Positions 1 to 11,399 of a DNA stretch of 64,000 nt are shown here, one piece after another. This DNA comes from Siphonodentalium dalli. Its lineage: Eukaryota; Mollusca; Scaphopoda; Gadilida; Siphonodentaliidae. Location: contig CP136064.1 in assembly GCA_032622095.1 (NCBI GenBank), positions 264,411,863 through 264,475,862 on the forward strand, given 5' to 3'. The notes beneath the pieces are model-generated. The model saw nothing but the letters and a program-made list of their open reading frames with translations. It made no database searches and was not told where the DNA came from. Each line of letters begins with the position of its first letter. Position 1 is the first letter of the stretch. The position numbers and the translations under genes are program-made.

Positions 1-187
1 AAAGTTATGTCATTAAATATACGCCATTAAATACGCCTTAGAGTCTTTTTTTATCTGGGACTATTTCTTTACGCGGGCTAACAATGAATAGTTACGTGAA
101 ACGTCATCGCATGCCTTATAGAAACCGATGTTAGTTCGCGTCCCATTTGTTGATTTAAGTATGTTTTGGATAATGTAATAAATATAA

Positions 188-330
188 TCTACAACTCGTC
201 CCCAGTTTATAGCGGAAATTACAAAACTCGTCCAGTAAATTAGGTCTGGACGTCGACAAAGGCTCGGTCCAGACCTAAATTACTGGACTCGTTTTGTAAA
301 TTCCACTATAAACTGAGGACTCGTTGTAGA
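188..330. repeat. Fold-back palindrome, about 143 bp
   Basis: The left arm TCTACAACTCGTCC and an inner arm around TAATTTAGGTCTGGAC return in reverse complement on the right with a few mismatches. This would form one long hairpin with a short loop near 255. Likely a small MITE; no target-site duplication was identified. Confidence 0.7.
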
Positions 331-634
331 TCCTCTATCATGGTTCATACATATACCTTTGAACAAAATTCCATAACTTTTACATACCTTTTCCAGACTT
401 CCTGATCATTTTTTCAAGACTTTTCAATGAACAAATTCAATAACTTTCCCATACGTCACATCAGGGAATTTGAAAAAAAAATTGGGAAAGACTTTACAAT
501 TTCCTTATTTTGAAAAGGTCACTGGAATTAGTGTTCGAATTATAGGAAGATGAGTGTCTATTGTGTTTACCATCCATAAAGTCTACGCTTTTATATGTTT
601 TCATGGTTGATCACCGTGGCCTCCCCCATGTTTG

Positions 635-757
635 CAGCCCTTTTAATTCAGATTGTTTGGCTTCGGCAATCTGCTACGGCAACCCTTTATCGTGGCCCAG
701 TTTGCTTCAGCAAATGGCTTCGGCATTGCCGATTGCCGTAGCCAATTATGAGGGCTG
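635..757. repeat. Fold-back repeat CAGCCC...GGGCTG, copy 1
   Basis: It begins CAGCCCTTTTAATTCAGATTG and ends with an inverted version, with GGCAATC/GATTGCC blocks between. A shorter copy lies at 39695-39772. No clear TSD. Confidence 0.6.
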
Positions 758-1378
758 CTGCAGTGATATATTATCCCTGAACAAACAGTTGCCAGTCATT
801 TAGACATCATGTAAGTAATCAAAACTGATATTTTATATTATTCCATGACTTTTCAAGACCTTCTCCCAGTCCCCCACCAATTTTCAAGACCTTTTCCATA
901 ACTGGGTGAGAAAAGGTCCCATTTTCCAGGGTATGGAAATCAAATTTTCGAATTCCATAACTTTTCCAGGATTCGAGACCCGCGTATGAACCCTGTCTAT
1001 ATACTGCATACTGCCTGATTCTGCTTCCAAGGTTTGTGCTGCCGCTTGCCTATTTTGCTAAATGTAAAAATAATTCACATTTCATAAAAGTTTCTCATCA
1101 GGTAATAATCAGGTAATCTCATCAGGTAATGACAAATGACCTATGACCATTTGTTGAACTTATTATCTGAACATTTCCTAAAGGAACTACTCATCAATGA
1201 GTATTTAGAAAGGCTTAAATCGTGAGATTTGCATCCATAATTCTGAGTGAATGAGATGGAGCATGGGATGGGGTCTCACGCAAAATTATTGAACAAAAAA
1301 CTTAACATGTTAGAACCAAATGATTTTAGAGAACATTACATGCTAAGCTTAAGAAAAAGAGAGAAAGAGGCGTCATAC

Positions 1379-1524
1379 CTGGTGGTTTGGACTAAGCTCT
1401 CCTCGTGATCTCTTCCATGTGACTGTCGGTTGTGGGATGCCCGACACTACACAGCGGATGATTCCTGTCGAGCCGCTCTTAACAGTCTGCGTTCTAGGAT
1501 CAATAACAGCAGTTGGAGCTGTCC
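1379..1524 (-). CDS. HSPG2: Perlecan exon 30: Ig domain, first half (last exon in window)
   Basis: 146 nt, phase 1 to 0. It reads (R)TAPTAVIDPRTQTVKSG, IIRCVVSGIPQPTVTWKR and ends SPNHQ. It carries the first cysteine and the tryptophan; the second half must lie below position 1. Donor is GTATGA. Confidence 0.9.
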
Positions 1525-2317
1525 CTACAAGGTCAAAGGTCATACTTGATTTTCTCTCCACGAAAAATGGACATAGCAAATTTGTAACATACTAGTACTG
1601 AATAAGTTTATTTTGGCTGCTAGGCTTTATCTTGTGGGGGGGGGGGGGGGCGCTGTGAATCGGGCATTAATTTTAGGATCCAATTTTTTATTCTATTTCG
1701 GTAAAGAATCGCGATTCGATCCAATTCAGTCAAATTCTCTATCCCTGTAAACAATGAGCCACATGAAGTAAGAATGGCCGACGATGCCTGCATTTACAAG
1801 TTCTGACTATGTGAGTCATCTGAAGTACATTCTTTTTGATACAAACGCGGCATCTGTGTGTGAAAATGCTATATCCCAAATAATTTAAACAAACTGTTGG
1901 ATATTCAAGCACTATTGATTTAAATGCTCATATGGCTGAGAGATTAGTGTGATCATGAATAGTACATTGACTTTATGATAGGTGATAGCAAGTGATTTCG
2001 AGTCTATGACTGTGTTTGACGTCAAATTAGAAGGTTGTCTGTACAATTTCATGGGGCAAAGTTGCAGACGATTCCAATCTACGATGAAATTCTTTTATGA
2101 TAACTATGGTCATTGATTTTGATTCTTTGAAGCCATGGTAGACGATAAATGCCCAAGAATATAGTGGAGTTCATATCCTGTGAATCAAATTCTATATATC
2201 CCCAAATTGGCAGATGACACAATGCATAATCGAGGTTTCAAATGGGTGTACATCACAATATTCACCATTTGGGAACTTCAATCTGAGTCTATGTCTCCCA
2301 TAGCAGATGAGGCCATG

Positions 2318-2409
2318 CAGAATGAGGTCCCCAGAGGGTGAATTTGGTGATGTTAGCCCGCTATAAGGGATAGCGTCACTAAATTCACCCTCTGGGGACC
2401 TCATTCTGC
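2318..2409. repeat. Hairpin core of the GCAGAATGAGG family
   Basis: It starts GCAGAATGAGGTCCCCAGAG and ends with the reverse complement, with a GCCCGC-type loop. It is the same hairpin as in the elements at 13633, 33324 and 56670. The outer ends differ, so it is either a diverged or a partial copy. Confidence 0.75.
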
Positions 2410-3181
2410 AAATGACAGGCACACTAAACTCAGGCCTGGGTAGAGCGTTAATTTCACCGAAGAAATCACTCCACTGAAACTTGAAATCCAATAACACATG
2501 GCTGAGACATAAGCATAGATTTCCAGTCATTGGACATTCTTTTGAAAGCACTTGAGCTGGCATAACTCAGTACTAAATTTCATTGAAATCAGCGAAATCA
2601 TGGCTGAGATATCTGCAAGGCCGGACAGAAGGATAGATTAGCGAACGAATGCAACCTATTCTCCATTTTCTTAGAAAGTGGGAGTATATATTTGTGGTGA
2701 ATAAATTTTTATCCTGTGAATGGCTTTGATTTCGTCTGTCTCAATTCTTTTTATTTTCTTATGAAAAGTCTATTTCGTGGGGACGTGAATTCCTGGATCA
2801 GATATCCACATCAACATTTCCTACAACAGCAGGTTTATGAACATCTTTCAGAAAACATTATTGAGAAATCGGACCCCCAGGTATTCCGATGCCGATTGGC
2901 CATAACACAATCGTGCATTAATAGCTGCCGGCTTCATATCACGCACTGGTGAGGGAGTCATTTATTGTTTTATGTAACCTGCGCATGATGAAACCATTAG
3001 CCTTTTAATTATTAAGAGTCCAATTCAGCGAGCATAGTTTGTACAAAGTATTATAGGGATTAGACAAAATTGTAACTAAACAATTATAAATAGGTCACTC
3101 ACAAATTAAATTAATTATATTTCGTCTCGTCTTCTGTGTTTTTTGTCAACCCATTTTACGAAATGTCGAAAACAGAATTTA

Positions 3182-3394
3182 CAGTAATGCCCTAAATAAT
3201 CAACTCCTTAACCACAGCCGCATTATGAGTAACTTTTCAGGATTTTGCCGGAAATATGGCTTGTTGCCATTCATCGGAAAGCTCTCAGTGAGAGCTTTTC
3301 GATAAATGGCAACAAGCCATATTTCTGACTAAATCCTGAAAAGTTACCCATAGTTCTGCTATGGTTAAGGAGTTGATTATTTAGGGCATCACTG
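3182..3394. mobile_element. TA-flanked palindromic MITE, copy 1
   Basis: 213-bp near-perfect palindrome starting CAGTAATGCCCTAAATAATC and ending in its reverse complement. It is flanked by TA on both sides, as expected for Tc1/mariner-type insertion. The inner arms read GGCTTGTTGCCATTCATCGG. No coding capacity. Seven copies lie in this window. Confidence 0.85.
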
Positions 3395-3546
3395 TATGAT
3401 CAATTTTCATTTTCACCCATATATTGAGATTTACTTTACCAACTTGAGTCAATTATTTCATTGGATGTTGATTTCTTGGTGGGGTCAAACCACGAAATCA
3501 ACGAATAATAGACCCCCACGAATTAAAAGGATTTTACAGCACTTAC

Positions 3547-3684
3547 TTCTTTCAGTTTCAATTGTGATAACGGCTGTGGCTGTTCCCCTGCCGCCAGTTG
3601 GAGTTGTTCCGGAACAAATGTAGGTACCAGCATAAGATGGCTGCATTCCAGCTAAGACCAACACTCCACCATCCTGTCGAGCAC
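3547..3684 (-). CDS. HSPG2: Perlecan exon 29: Ig domain, second half
   Basis: 138 nt, phase 1 to 1. It reads (G)ARQDGGVLVLAGMQPSY, then AGTYICSGTTPTGGRG and ITIETER. It contains the second Ig cysteine. Donor is GTAAGT. Confidence 0.93.
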
Positions 3685-4062
3685 CTGTTCAAGGCGAGAG
3701 GAATAAATTAAATAAGTAAAGCTGGAATAACACTTAACAGATAGTGTATCTCTTCCTATCAAATTTTATATCGTTTCCGATGTATAAAATAATAAATATG
3801 AATCGAAAACACAAGTCGGAAATGCTTCTAACAATTAATATTGATTGTAATTCAATTTTTTCTTGTATAATACATACAACCTTTTGGGATAGTTTAACAA
3901 GTTATTTTTAGAGCAGAAAGATCAGGCGATCTCGAGGAAATGTTTGAAGCATAGCCAGAGGGAAAACTCTATCTTGTTACTCTCGATCAAGGCAACATGT
4001 TATTTCAAGTCAGATATCTTGCTCTGTACCATCAGGAATAAACCACTTTATTATGCCTTTAA

Positions 4063-4454
4063 CCCTTTACCCAACAGAATGGCCCTGTGCCAATGCATTC
4101 TCTTATATATGCGAGTCGACCATAGGTCGCCTCGCATATATAAGAGAATGCATTGGCTTAACACATTAAAAATTATAAAATTGTTAACGAATGTAAGAAA
4201 AAATGGTAAAAAGTGTTAAAAAAAGATTTTTTTTAGGCCAATGCATTCTCTTATATATGCGAGGCGACCTATGGTCGACTCGCATATATAAGAGAATGCA
4301 TTGGCACAGGGCATAACTGTAACTATCACAATGTGGTCAAGGAGCCGGTTCCAATGATATCCATATTTGTATGGTTCTATTGAGAGAGACCGAAGATATT
4401 TTAGGCTGTTGAAGCTTTATTTGGCCGGTTTTGGCCGGTTTGTTGGGTAAAGGG
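4063..4454 (-). mobile_element. TTAA-flanked hairpin MITE family 1, copy a
   Basis: 392 bp with termini CCCTTTACCCAACA and TGTTGGGTAAAGGG. The left flank is TTAA; the right is TTAT (one change). It contains two opposed palindromes of about 65 bp built on GCCAATGCATTCTCTTATAT, separated by an AT-rich spacer, plus a unique arm with GGCCGGTTTTGGCCGG. TTAA target sites and a CCC-start terminus are typical of piggyBac-type transposons; no transposase is encoded. Confidence 0.85.
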
Positions 4455-4501
4455 TTATAAGACAAATTATATATCCAATCTTCAGTTTTGTCAGTGTTTA
4501 A

Positions 4502-4740
4502 CACTTCTTGATGGGAGCTGCGCTGGTGCAGGATTAAAGATCCTGTGCCAGTGCATTCTCTTATATATGTGAGTCTCCCATAGGGAGCATCTCTTTTACA
4601 AGATAATGCACTGGCTTACACGGTCAAGGTAAATATTGTTAGACCAATGCATTCTCCTATATATGCGAGACTCCCTATATAAGAGAATGCATTGGCACAG
4701 GGTTTTCACAAAATTTCAGGAAGCTCCAATCATAGAACGG
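4502..4740. mobile_element. TTAA-flanked MITE family 2, copy a
   Basis: Flanked by TTAA on both sides. The termini are diverged from the family form CCCTTTCATGACGGGAGC. The interior holds the same ATGCATTCTCTTATATATGC hairpin module as family 1, but with a CTCCCATAGGGAG centre. Confidence 0.75.
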
Positions 4741-4760
4741 TTAACCAAACACTGAAATGA

Positions 4761-5542
4761 GGCTAGACCAAGTATTCTCGGTCCAAAACAGCTTGGGATA
4801 TCGGCTGAGTTGATGCTAATTTGGACCGAGTCACATTCCGGTTACTCTTTTACTACGGACTTTCCATCCAGAATCATGGGTCGGTGTTATCTTGCGTGTA
4901 TGTCTTCGGATTAGGTCAAATATCAGAGGTCCGATGAGTGTCACATGAAAGGCTTAAAGGGTCTTCAATCAAAGGCTCTACAGTAATGCCCTAAATAATC
5001 GACTCCTTAACCACAGCAAAATTATGGGTAATTTTTCAGGATTTAGTCGGAAATATGGCTTGTTGCCATTCATCGGAAAGCCCTCAGTGAGCACTTTCTG
5101 ATGAATGGCAACAAGCCATATTTCCGAATAAATCCTGAAATAACCCATAATTCTGCTGTGATAAAGGAGTCGATTATTTAGGGCATTACTGAGATTTGCA
5201 ATGAGATTTATAAGAAATCAAAGCCTTGTTTCTCAGAGAATTACGATCTGTCGCGCTATCAGAAAATAAATGTAAACAATACATTAAACGATCGTATCAT
5301 CACTTTACCTTTTTCTATCACGGTAAATGATATATCAGTTTGAAGGCAGATTAATCGAGGACATGTTCGATGATTAATCACATGCAGGAGTTCACATGAA
5401 TGCCCAGGCTCTACCTGTAAATGTAGTACGTCTTTTGAATGAAAGTCTATTATAGAAGAGTAATGGGACAGGGCTCAGTCCAAAACAGCATCAACCCAAC
5501 GGATATCCCAAGCTATTTTGGACAGAGAAGACTTGGTCTAAT
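4761..5542. mobile_element. Probable inverted-repeat element, about 0.8 kb
   Basis: The segment at about 4761-4835 (TAGACCAAGT...GGTCCAAAACAGCTTGGG) recurs inverted at about 5466-5542, imperfectly. The TA-flanked palindromic MITE copy 2 lies inside it. The right end is about 25 bp from the donor of exon 28. TSD not determined. Confidence 0.55.
4981..5191. mobile_element. TA-flanked palindromic MITE, copy 2
   Basis: 211-bp copy of the CAGTAATGCCC palindrome. TA is present on the left; the right flank is changed to GA. Confidence 0.85.
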
Positions 5543-5568
5543 TTCATGCTTGGTCTGTATTTATTTAC

Positions 5569-5709
5569 CTGGTGGGAGAGTGCCTGACTGTCGTGACCAC
5601 ACTAACGTAGCATCCTCAATGCCCCGAGCGTAACATTCCAGTCTGACGTTCTCTCCAGCAATAGCTATAATCTGTGTGTCCTTGATAACAATGTCTATTT
5701 CTGGTTCAT
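5569..5709 (-). CDS. HSPG2: Perlecan exon 28: Ig domain, first half
   Basis: 141 nt, phase 1 to 1. It reads (D)EPEIDIVIKDTQIIAIAG, then VRLECYARGIEDATLVW, giving the first cysteine and the tryptophan. It is completed by exon 29. Donor is GTAAAT. Confidence 0.93.
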
Positions 5710-7324
5710 CTGTAAAATAGGACAACTGAATTTACTATGGCCAAACAAAAAAAGATATTTTATTCTCAGGCAATTGTTTTTGAAATCAATGCGGGAGTGA
5801 GGGTTTTATTTTAAAAATTTTCTGCCCATAAATACAGTTGAAACGAAAAGATAAAGTGAACTTCCAAACTAGACAGTTGTATTTAGCTCATATTTGATAT
5901 TTGAAACATAACTAATTTCCGTGTGACAGTTTCCTATTTTCGTGTTACCAGTTTACAACTACGGAGAAATCCAAAATCAGAAGAAAATGGTCCTAAGTGG
6001 GCCATTTTTTTTCGATATATATATAGTGCCTATTTTGCTTCTTCTTGAATCTAGTGTATAACAAAATGCTTTGACCAAGAACTACCATCTGAACGAGCCT
6101 ATCTTAAAGACATGTTATGTGCTTATTTCACTACTTAAAACTCATATTTAACGACTCAGCCACTACACCCATTTGAAGAATGTATCAAATTAAATTATTA
6201 TTGTCGAAAAAACAAAACATCTAAACTTCGCAAAAATGTAAACAAACAGACCGCTTTTCTTCATGAACAAATCGCCAATAAACAAACGACAATGATTTCG
6301 CTAACGAGAGTCACTATATTTGATTAATATGATAGAATGACATTGTGTGCTGGTCATGTCGCACCGGAAGTGCTGGAATACCGACACAGTGGCAAATTCG
6401 AACAGACAAAGTATGCTGGAAATATCTGCTCGAACCGAAAACAAGAGCATGCCGTCGGGGCGTGGCATAATACGCCCGTTTCTGGAGTAGAGTGGGGCAT
6501 GTAGACAGAACCCATATTTGAACTTGATCTGTATACCAAATTTGGTTCAGTTCACTCGATTCAATCTAAAGTTATCATCTGGAAACCGCATATCAGGTCA
6601 AATCTAAGTAAAAAAAGGGGCATAACTCAGTCAAAATCATGCGGACGAAACCCATATTCAAACTTGATCTGTATTTTGGGGTATTTTCGATTCAATCTAA
6701 AGTTATCATCCGGAAACCAAAAGAGGACGGACGACCGGACAACCCATTTCCATAATATGACCGTTTATTCCAACAGGCATATAAAAAAACCCAATATTTC
6801 AATATGGTGGCATAATCAACTAATGGCAGGGAGCATAGCTATCAGGAAAAGCTCATCTTTTGTTGTCAGATGTAAAGAATAAATGCCAAAAAGACAAGAT
6901 TTTGACACTTGAGACTAACTACTTAAGACAGGTATTTCTATACTAAATACTCACTGAAGAGTAGTTCTCTTAGGAAATGTTCAAATAATATTTGTTCAAC
7001 ATTTGTTGAACTTATTATCTGAACATTTCACACCAATAAATAAAACTCTTTCTGTACTTTCTGTGCTTATTACCTTAAAGTTTCCCACCAATGAACAGGA
7101 ATTCTTCTGCCCTTGTATTATCATTTTGCCTGTCTGTCATCTGCTTTTATTGCTTGAACATCCCTCCAAATGAATAATAGACCACCCGAATGTATACTTT
7201 TATAACTGATGGGAGAATCCGTTTAGTAAATGAAAGTGTCAATGACACTGTAGCTCAACTTGGGAAGAAGTTAATTTTTTGCTGAGCAATGAATAGAATG
7301 ATAAAGAAGAAGGAAAGTAAACTA
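5710..7324. other. Intron: dispersed repeats, no gene
   Basis: About 6330-6760 holds two diverged units sharing CATATT.AACTTGATCTGTA and ATTCAATCTAAAGTTATCAT, ending in an AAGAGGACGGACGACC phrase. About 6936-7230 is a degenerate copy of the TTAA-flanked family 3 (CTATACTAAATACTCACTGA). The rest is unremarkable AT-rich intron. Confidence 0.6.
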
Positions 7325-7920
7325 GAGGTCACCCCGAAAATCCATATGACGTTTGGTGATGATCGGTGAGGGATGTGGTCTGTAGGGTGCGCCAAAGCAT
7401 TTAGTCATACAAAGAGTAAATTCAAAAATGGCAGTTGGCGGCCATGTTTTTAAACGAATTTCGGTCAAAATAGGAGGCTCCCATCTTGAGGTCACCCGAA
7501 GATCCATATGAAGTTTGGTGATGATCGGATGAGTGATGTGGTCTGTAGGGTGTGCCAAAGGATTTAGTCATGCAAAGAGTAAAATCCAAGATGGCTTCAG
7601 CGGCCATGTTTTTCATCGAAAATTGTTCAAATTCGATAGCTCCCATCTACTGGTGATCACAATTGTGTGTGCATAATTTAAAAATAATATGGCCATAAAT
7701 ACGGGCTGTAGGGTGTGCCGATGGATTCAAATTTGAAATCCAAGATCGCTGCTGGTAGCCACGTTTTTTCATCGGAAAAATTTGATAGCTCCCATCTAGA
7801 CACCATCCTGAAGCTACATATGAAGTTTGGTGAAGATCGGATAAGAGATGCGGCCTGTAGGGCTTGCCGAAGGAAATTGATGATGGACGGATGGATGACT
7901 GATGCCAACCCATGGAAATA
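7325..7920. repeat. Tandem repeat, about 164 bp x 4 (diverged)
   Basis: Units start at about 7325, 7489, 7648 and 7798, each with TTTGGTGATGATCGG-like and GTAGGGTGTGCC-like blocks. The last ends in GATGGACGGATGGATGAC. The pattern resembles degenerate repeats I recall from mollusc genomes. The overlapping ORFs on both strands here are by-products of the repeat. Confidence 0.7.
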
Positions 7921-7969
7921 GCTCAAACTTTACTTGTAACATTGCGCTAATGAGGGGTTAACAACTCAC

Positions 7970-8242
7970 CTCTGTTAACATATAGAATAGCCCTCGTTTC
8001 ACCAACACCAACTAGATTTCTGGCGCGACAGAAATATTCTCCTTGATCTTCTACCCTCACCGATGGAATATACAGAACTCCACTCTCAAATGTGGCAGCG
8101 CGGTTGAACTCAGCATCACCAACTCTGTGCCATTCTACTGTGGGATCAGGTCGACCTGTTGCCGTGCAATGGAATTCGACACTCTCGCCGAAGTTAACTC
8201 TGAGTTGTCTTGGTTGAATCCTCACAACTGGACCTTCCTCAT
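7970..8242 (-). CDS. HSPG2: Perlecan exon 27: complete I-set Ig domain
   Basis: 273 nt, phase 1 to 1. It reads (D)EEGPVVRIQPRQLRVNFG, VEFHCTATGRPDPTVEWHR, then VEDQGEYFCRARNLVGVGE. It has both cysteines, the tryptophan and D-x-G-x-Y-x-C. Same size as exon 24. Donor is GTGAGT. Confidence 0.95.
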
Positions 8243-8718
8243 CTGCAACAGAAAGATTCTCATTCAAGAAACATATGTAATATCTAACTCCACTAGCCTA
8301 ATCTAGCTGCAGCCCAAATAAGATTAAAAGGCTGTTTGGCCACACATCCCCCGAAAAAGAAGACTTTTTTTCCCAGTGGCTTTTTAGAAGTAAAAAAATA
8401 AATGCTGGCAATATCATTGCTGTTAATTCACCTAGATTTATTGTACACCAGATTAATCAGTGAATTCTAAGTTGAAACTAGCTTTGCTAGAAAGAGGGTG
8501 AATTTAGTGACGATATCGCACAAGAAGGGCTAGCCACAAAAAATTCATCATCTGAGATCCTCATTCACCTTAGGCCTCAACTGTTATGGGAGATCTAGGA
8601 TCAGATTGAAGTTATCCAGTTGAAGTTAAAAGTAACAATGATAATTTGAGACTATAGGGACCTCAATCTGCAAATGACAGACACACTATTTCAAGGCTTG
8701 TTCATGTATCATATTTAC
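8243..8718. other. Short intron with right end of a hAT-like repeat
   Basis: The right end, TATTTCAAGGCTTG at 8700, matches the terminus of the family at 13633 and 56670. The left end could not be placed, so it may be a truncated copy. Fragments of the family interior are visible at 8495-8690. Confidence 0.55.
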
Positions 8719-8893
8719 CTGAAACTCTGAGTGTGACACTATCTGTATCAGTGCTGTGCTTGTCAGATCCGGTACATGTATAAACACCAAAGTCCTCAGA
8801 CTGCACATTTGGAATAACCAGCACTCCCATTTGATCAATAGCTTTAGATGGCAAGAACCCATTACTTCTGGACCATGACAGAATGTAACTTGG
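8719..8893 (-). CDS. HSPG2: Perlecan exon 26: Ig domain, second half
   Basis: 175 nt, phase 0 to 1. It reads PSYILSWSRSNGFLPSKA, then VQSEDFGVYTCTGSDK with the second Ig cysteine, ending VTLRVS. It joins exon 25 in frame. Donor is GTAAAT. The right end of a hAT-like repeat lies 18 nt beyond the donor. Confidence 0.93.
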
Positions 8894-8954
8894 CTGCAAA
8901 ATAAGAGAAAAAGTCTTATTTCTGACCTAAAATAATTAGTCTTACTGCATTAAC

Positions 8955-9150
8955 CCTTACTATACTTGTCCCTTTCATGAGGTTCATGGCAGGAGCTGTG
9001 CTGGTGCAGCATTAAGGATCCTGTACCAGTGTATTCTCTTATATATGCGAGTCTCCCATAGGGAGCCTCGCATATATAACCAAATGCACTGACTTACAAA
9101 GTCAATGTAAATATTGCCAAGCCAATGCATTTTCTTATATATTTCACTAG
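8955..9150. repeat. Truncated TTAA family 2 fragment
   Basis: Starts near CCCTTTCATGAGG and contains the ATATATGCGAGTCTCCC hairpin module. It is cut at about 9150, where a three-unit tandem of about 55 bp (TTTCACTAGCTGGTAA) begins and runs to about 9260. Confidence 0.65.
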
Positions 9151-9284
9151 CTGGTAATGTAAACCAGTATCAGCCCTACCGATTTCACTAGCTGGTAACG
9201 TAACCCAGTATTATTATTCTCCCTACCAATTTCACTTGCTGGTTCAAGTCGAAGGAAACTTGGACTAGCTACAATGGGCGTGGC

Positions 9285-9956
9285 CAGTGTTCGCGCTGTC
9301 GGTAGCCATATTAGCCAATGGCTAATCTTTTTCTAATTTGGCTAATAAAAATTTCATTTGGCTAAACTTTTGGCTAAACTTTTTTTGACCCCAAATAGAG
9401 ACTGGAAGCATGAATTTTTGGCAAGTGGGTTTTTAATTCTGTGATGTGAACGATCTAGTCCGAAAACATTGTATACGTAAGTGGGAATATATCGCCGACT
9501 GTACAAAGGGAAACCCGATCGCGGACAGTACAAAGGGAAACCCGTCACTCTGCACGAAACAGCAAAAGGTCATATCATTATTTTACATTTAATCCGCTAA
9601 TCCCCCATTGTCTGTCTGGTCACTCACGGAGCTCCTGCACAATGCATGTTTATGATGACATTGTATTTATGACAGCCAAGGTTTATGAGCACCAAGTGTA
9701 AGACAATAGCTTAATCAGCCAAATGTGAATCACGACAGATATTTTGTGGCTATTTTTCGTCAATACCGATACATTCCAAATAATATGCATGCGTTTATGA
9801 CAGACTGTAATTTGATAATGGTGTAACAATATTAAGTTATTAGTTTCCAGATGTCACTTAGATATTTTCGCAAGGATAATTAATATTTAATGATTTAAAA
9901 GAAGAAAGTGGGGAAATGTCCGGTGGGGAAATGTTCGTATACCCAATCCCGGGTTA

Positions 9957-9988
<32 letters not shown>

Positions 9989-10273
9989 CACTCTTTCACA
10001 TAAAGATTACTAAATTTTTAATAAATGACATATATAAAAATATTTCTAGTTCATCAAAATTAGTTAAATTATTGTGTATTTTACCTGTGCCTGTTAGATT
10101 TGACGTTTTATTCATTAATTGTGAACAGACCATAAAACAATGATTTAATTTGGCCATAGTTTTTTTTAATTTGGCCAAAAAATATTTGGCTAAAGTTTTT
10201 TTCATTTGGCTAATAATATTTTCATTTGGCTAAACTTTTGGCTAAATTTTTTTTCAGTCCAGCGCGAACACTG
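9285..10273. mobile_element. hAT-like non-autonomous element, 989 bp
   Basis: Perfect 14-bp terminal inverted repeats, CAGTGTTCGCGCTG, bounded by an exact 8-bp duplication GGCGTGGC (9277-9284 and 10274-10281). The subterminal regions are rich in TTTGGCTAA repeats in opposite orientations. A C run sits at 9957-9985. An 8-bp TSD with a CAG-start terminus is the hAT pattern. No transposase reading frame remains. Confidence 0.9.
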
Positions 10274-11126
10274 GGCGTGGCAGGATGATAGGAGTAGTGA
10301 GGATCTAATGGTGCTATATATTATATGATGGGTCGTATGTCTGTATGTGAACGATATGTTACTACTGGATAGGCATACAATGGGGATCTAGTTTCAAAAT
10401 GGTTTGTAATTATATGCTACCAGATTATGCCTGCAACCGAATTACATGTAGTTCAACAAAAGACTGAGGGCTGAAAATAAAGAAATTTTAGCAACAATAT
10501 AAAATCTGCCAATGTGATTCACGGTTCAATCATTCACCTGAACTTGAGTAAGCAATATCATTTGCACACAACTTTTAGTCAACTGAGTAATTACATTAAA
10601 ATGACATATCCCCCAGCCCCAATAATTTCTGTTGCTATGAATACAAGAATTTTACATTGTTACATTTTTAGTAGCCATTAAAATATGCAGTTAACATGGT
10701 TTTTCCAACTCAAATGTTATGAGAATTACAATGTCATGCCTACTGTTATTCTAAACATAAACTATAAAAGGACAAATTTTGACTTGAAATAGAGAATTAT
10801 TTTTGGACAGAACAATTGAACAAATTCTTGGCAACACTTACAAATAATTAACATGACGAATACAAATCTGTAGAAACTAAAATAATGGACACAAGTTCAT
10901 AGAATATAGAAAACAATATACAAGTTTCTATCTTTTCACCAAAGTGAGGTATGAACAAAAGCATTGTTTAACAAATTGAAAGTAGAAATACATGTATGTA
11001 TATATCTTATGAAAGCCACCATGTTGAAGTGAAATGTGACACATGAAAAGTTTGATAAATGATTAATGATTGTGATACTCATTTCCTCAAATTTGGAGCA
11101 TGATTGAGAAATTATAAATGGAAACT

Positions 11127-11265
11127 GCAGGGCTAAAATTGTCATTATAAATTAATGGTCACTGCAGGGGCTAAAATTGTCATAATAAATTAATGGACAC
11201 TGCAGGGCTAAAATTGTCATTATAAATTAATGGACACTGCAGGGCTAAAATTGTCATAATAAATT
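11127..11265. repeat. Tandem repeat, about 37 bp x 4
   Basis: Four copies of a unit containing CTGCAGGGCTAAAATTGTCA and ATAAATTAATGG. Confidence 0.85.
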
Positions 11266-11399
11266 CATCTGATCTGATTAGTGATTGTTGTTTACACAGA
11301 ATTGAAACACATGTTACTGTAAACAGACAGGGACACTGAAAAAGGAGTGAGTAAATCAATTAGAAGTGATGAAGAATGTAGTTTCCCGTCATTAAAGGG

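Larger units (their letters stand above)
1..1378. other. Intron 3' of exon 30, continuing out of the window
   Basis: No exon with Ig features was seen here, so this intron extends past the left edge. It contains two fold-back sequences (188-330 and 635-757) and, at about 1136-1217, an inverted fragment of the TTAA-flanked family whose end reads CTATACTAAATACTC. The remainder is AT-rich with no recognised content. Confidence 0.6.
1525..3546. other. Intron with G run and dispersed repeats
   Basis: Holds a G run at about 1636-1650, a degenerate dispersed repeat at about 1960-2640 with a hairpin at 2318-2409, and a TA-flanked palindromic element at 3182-3394. The long hairpin resembles the core of the 252-bp hAT-like family seen at 13633 and 56670. 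Nothing coding was seen. Confidence 0.6.

Noticed and set aside
4063-4454. Hairpins as transcription terminators or structured RNA genes
   Set aside because: They are repeated transposon modules with TTAA target sites, found in both orientations.
9285-10273. Host gene in the 989-bp region because of its short open frames
   Set aside because: Exact 8-bp duplication and inverted termini show it is a non-autonomous transposon.
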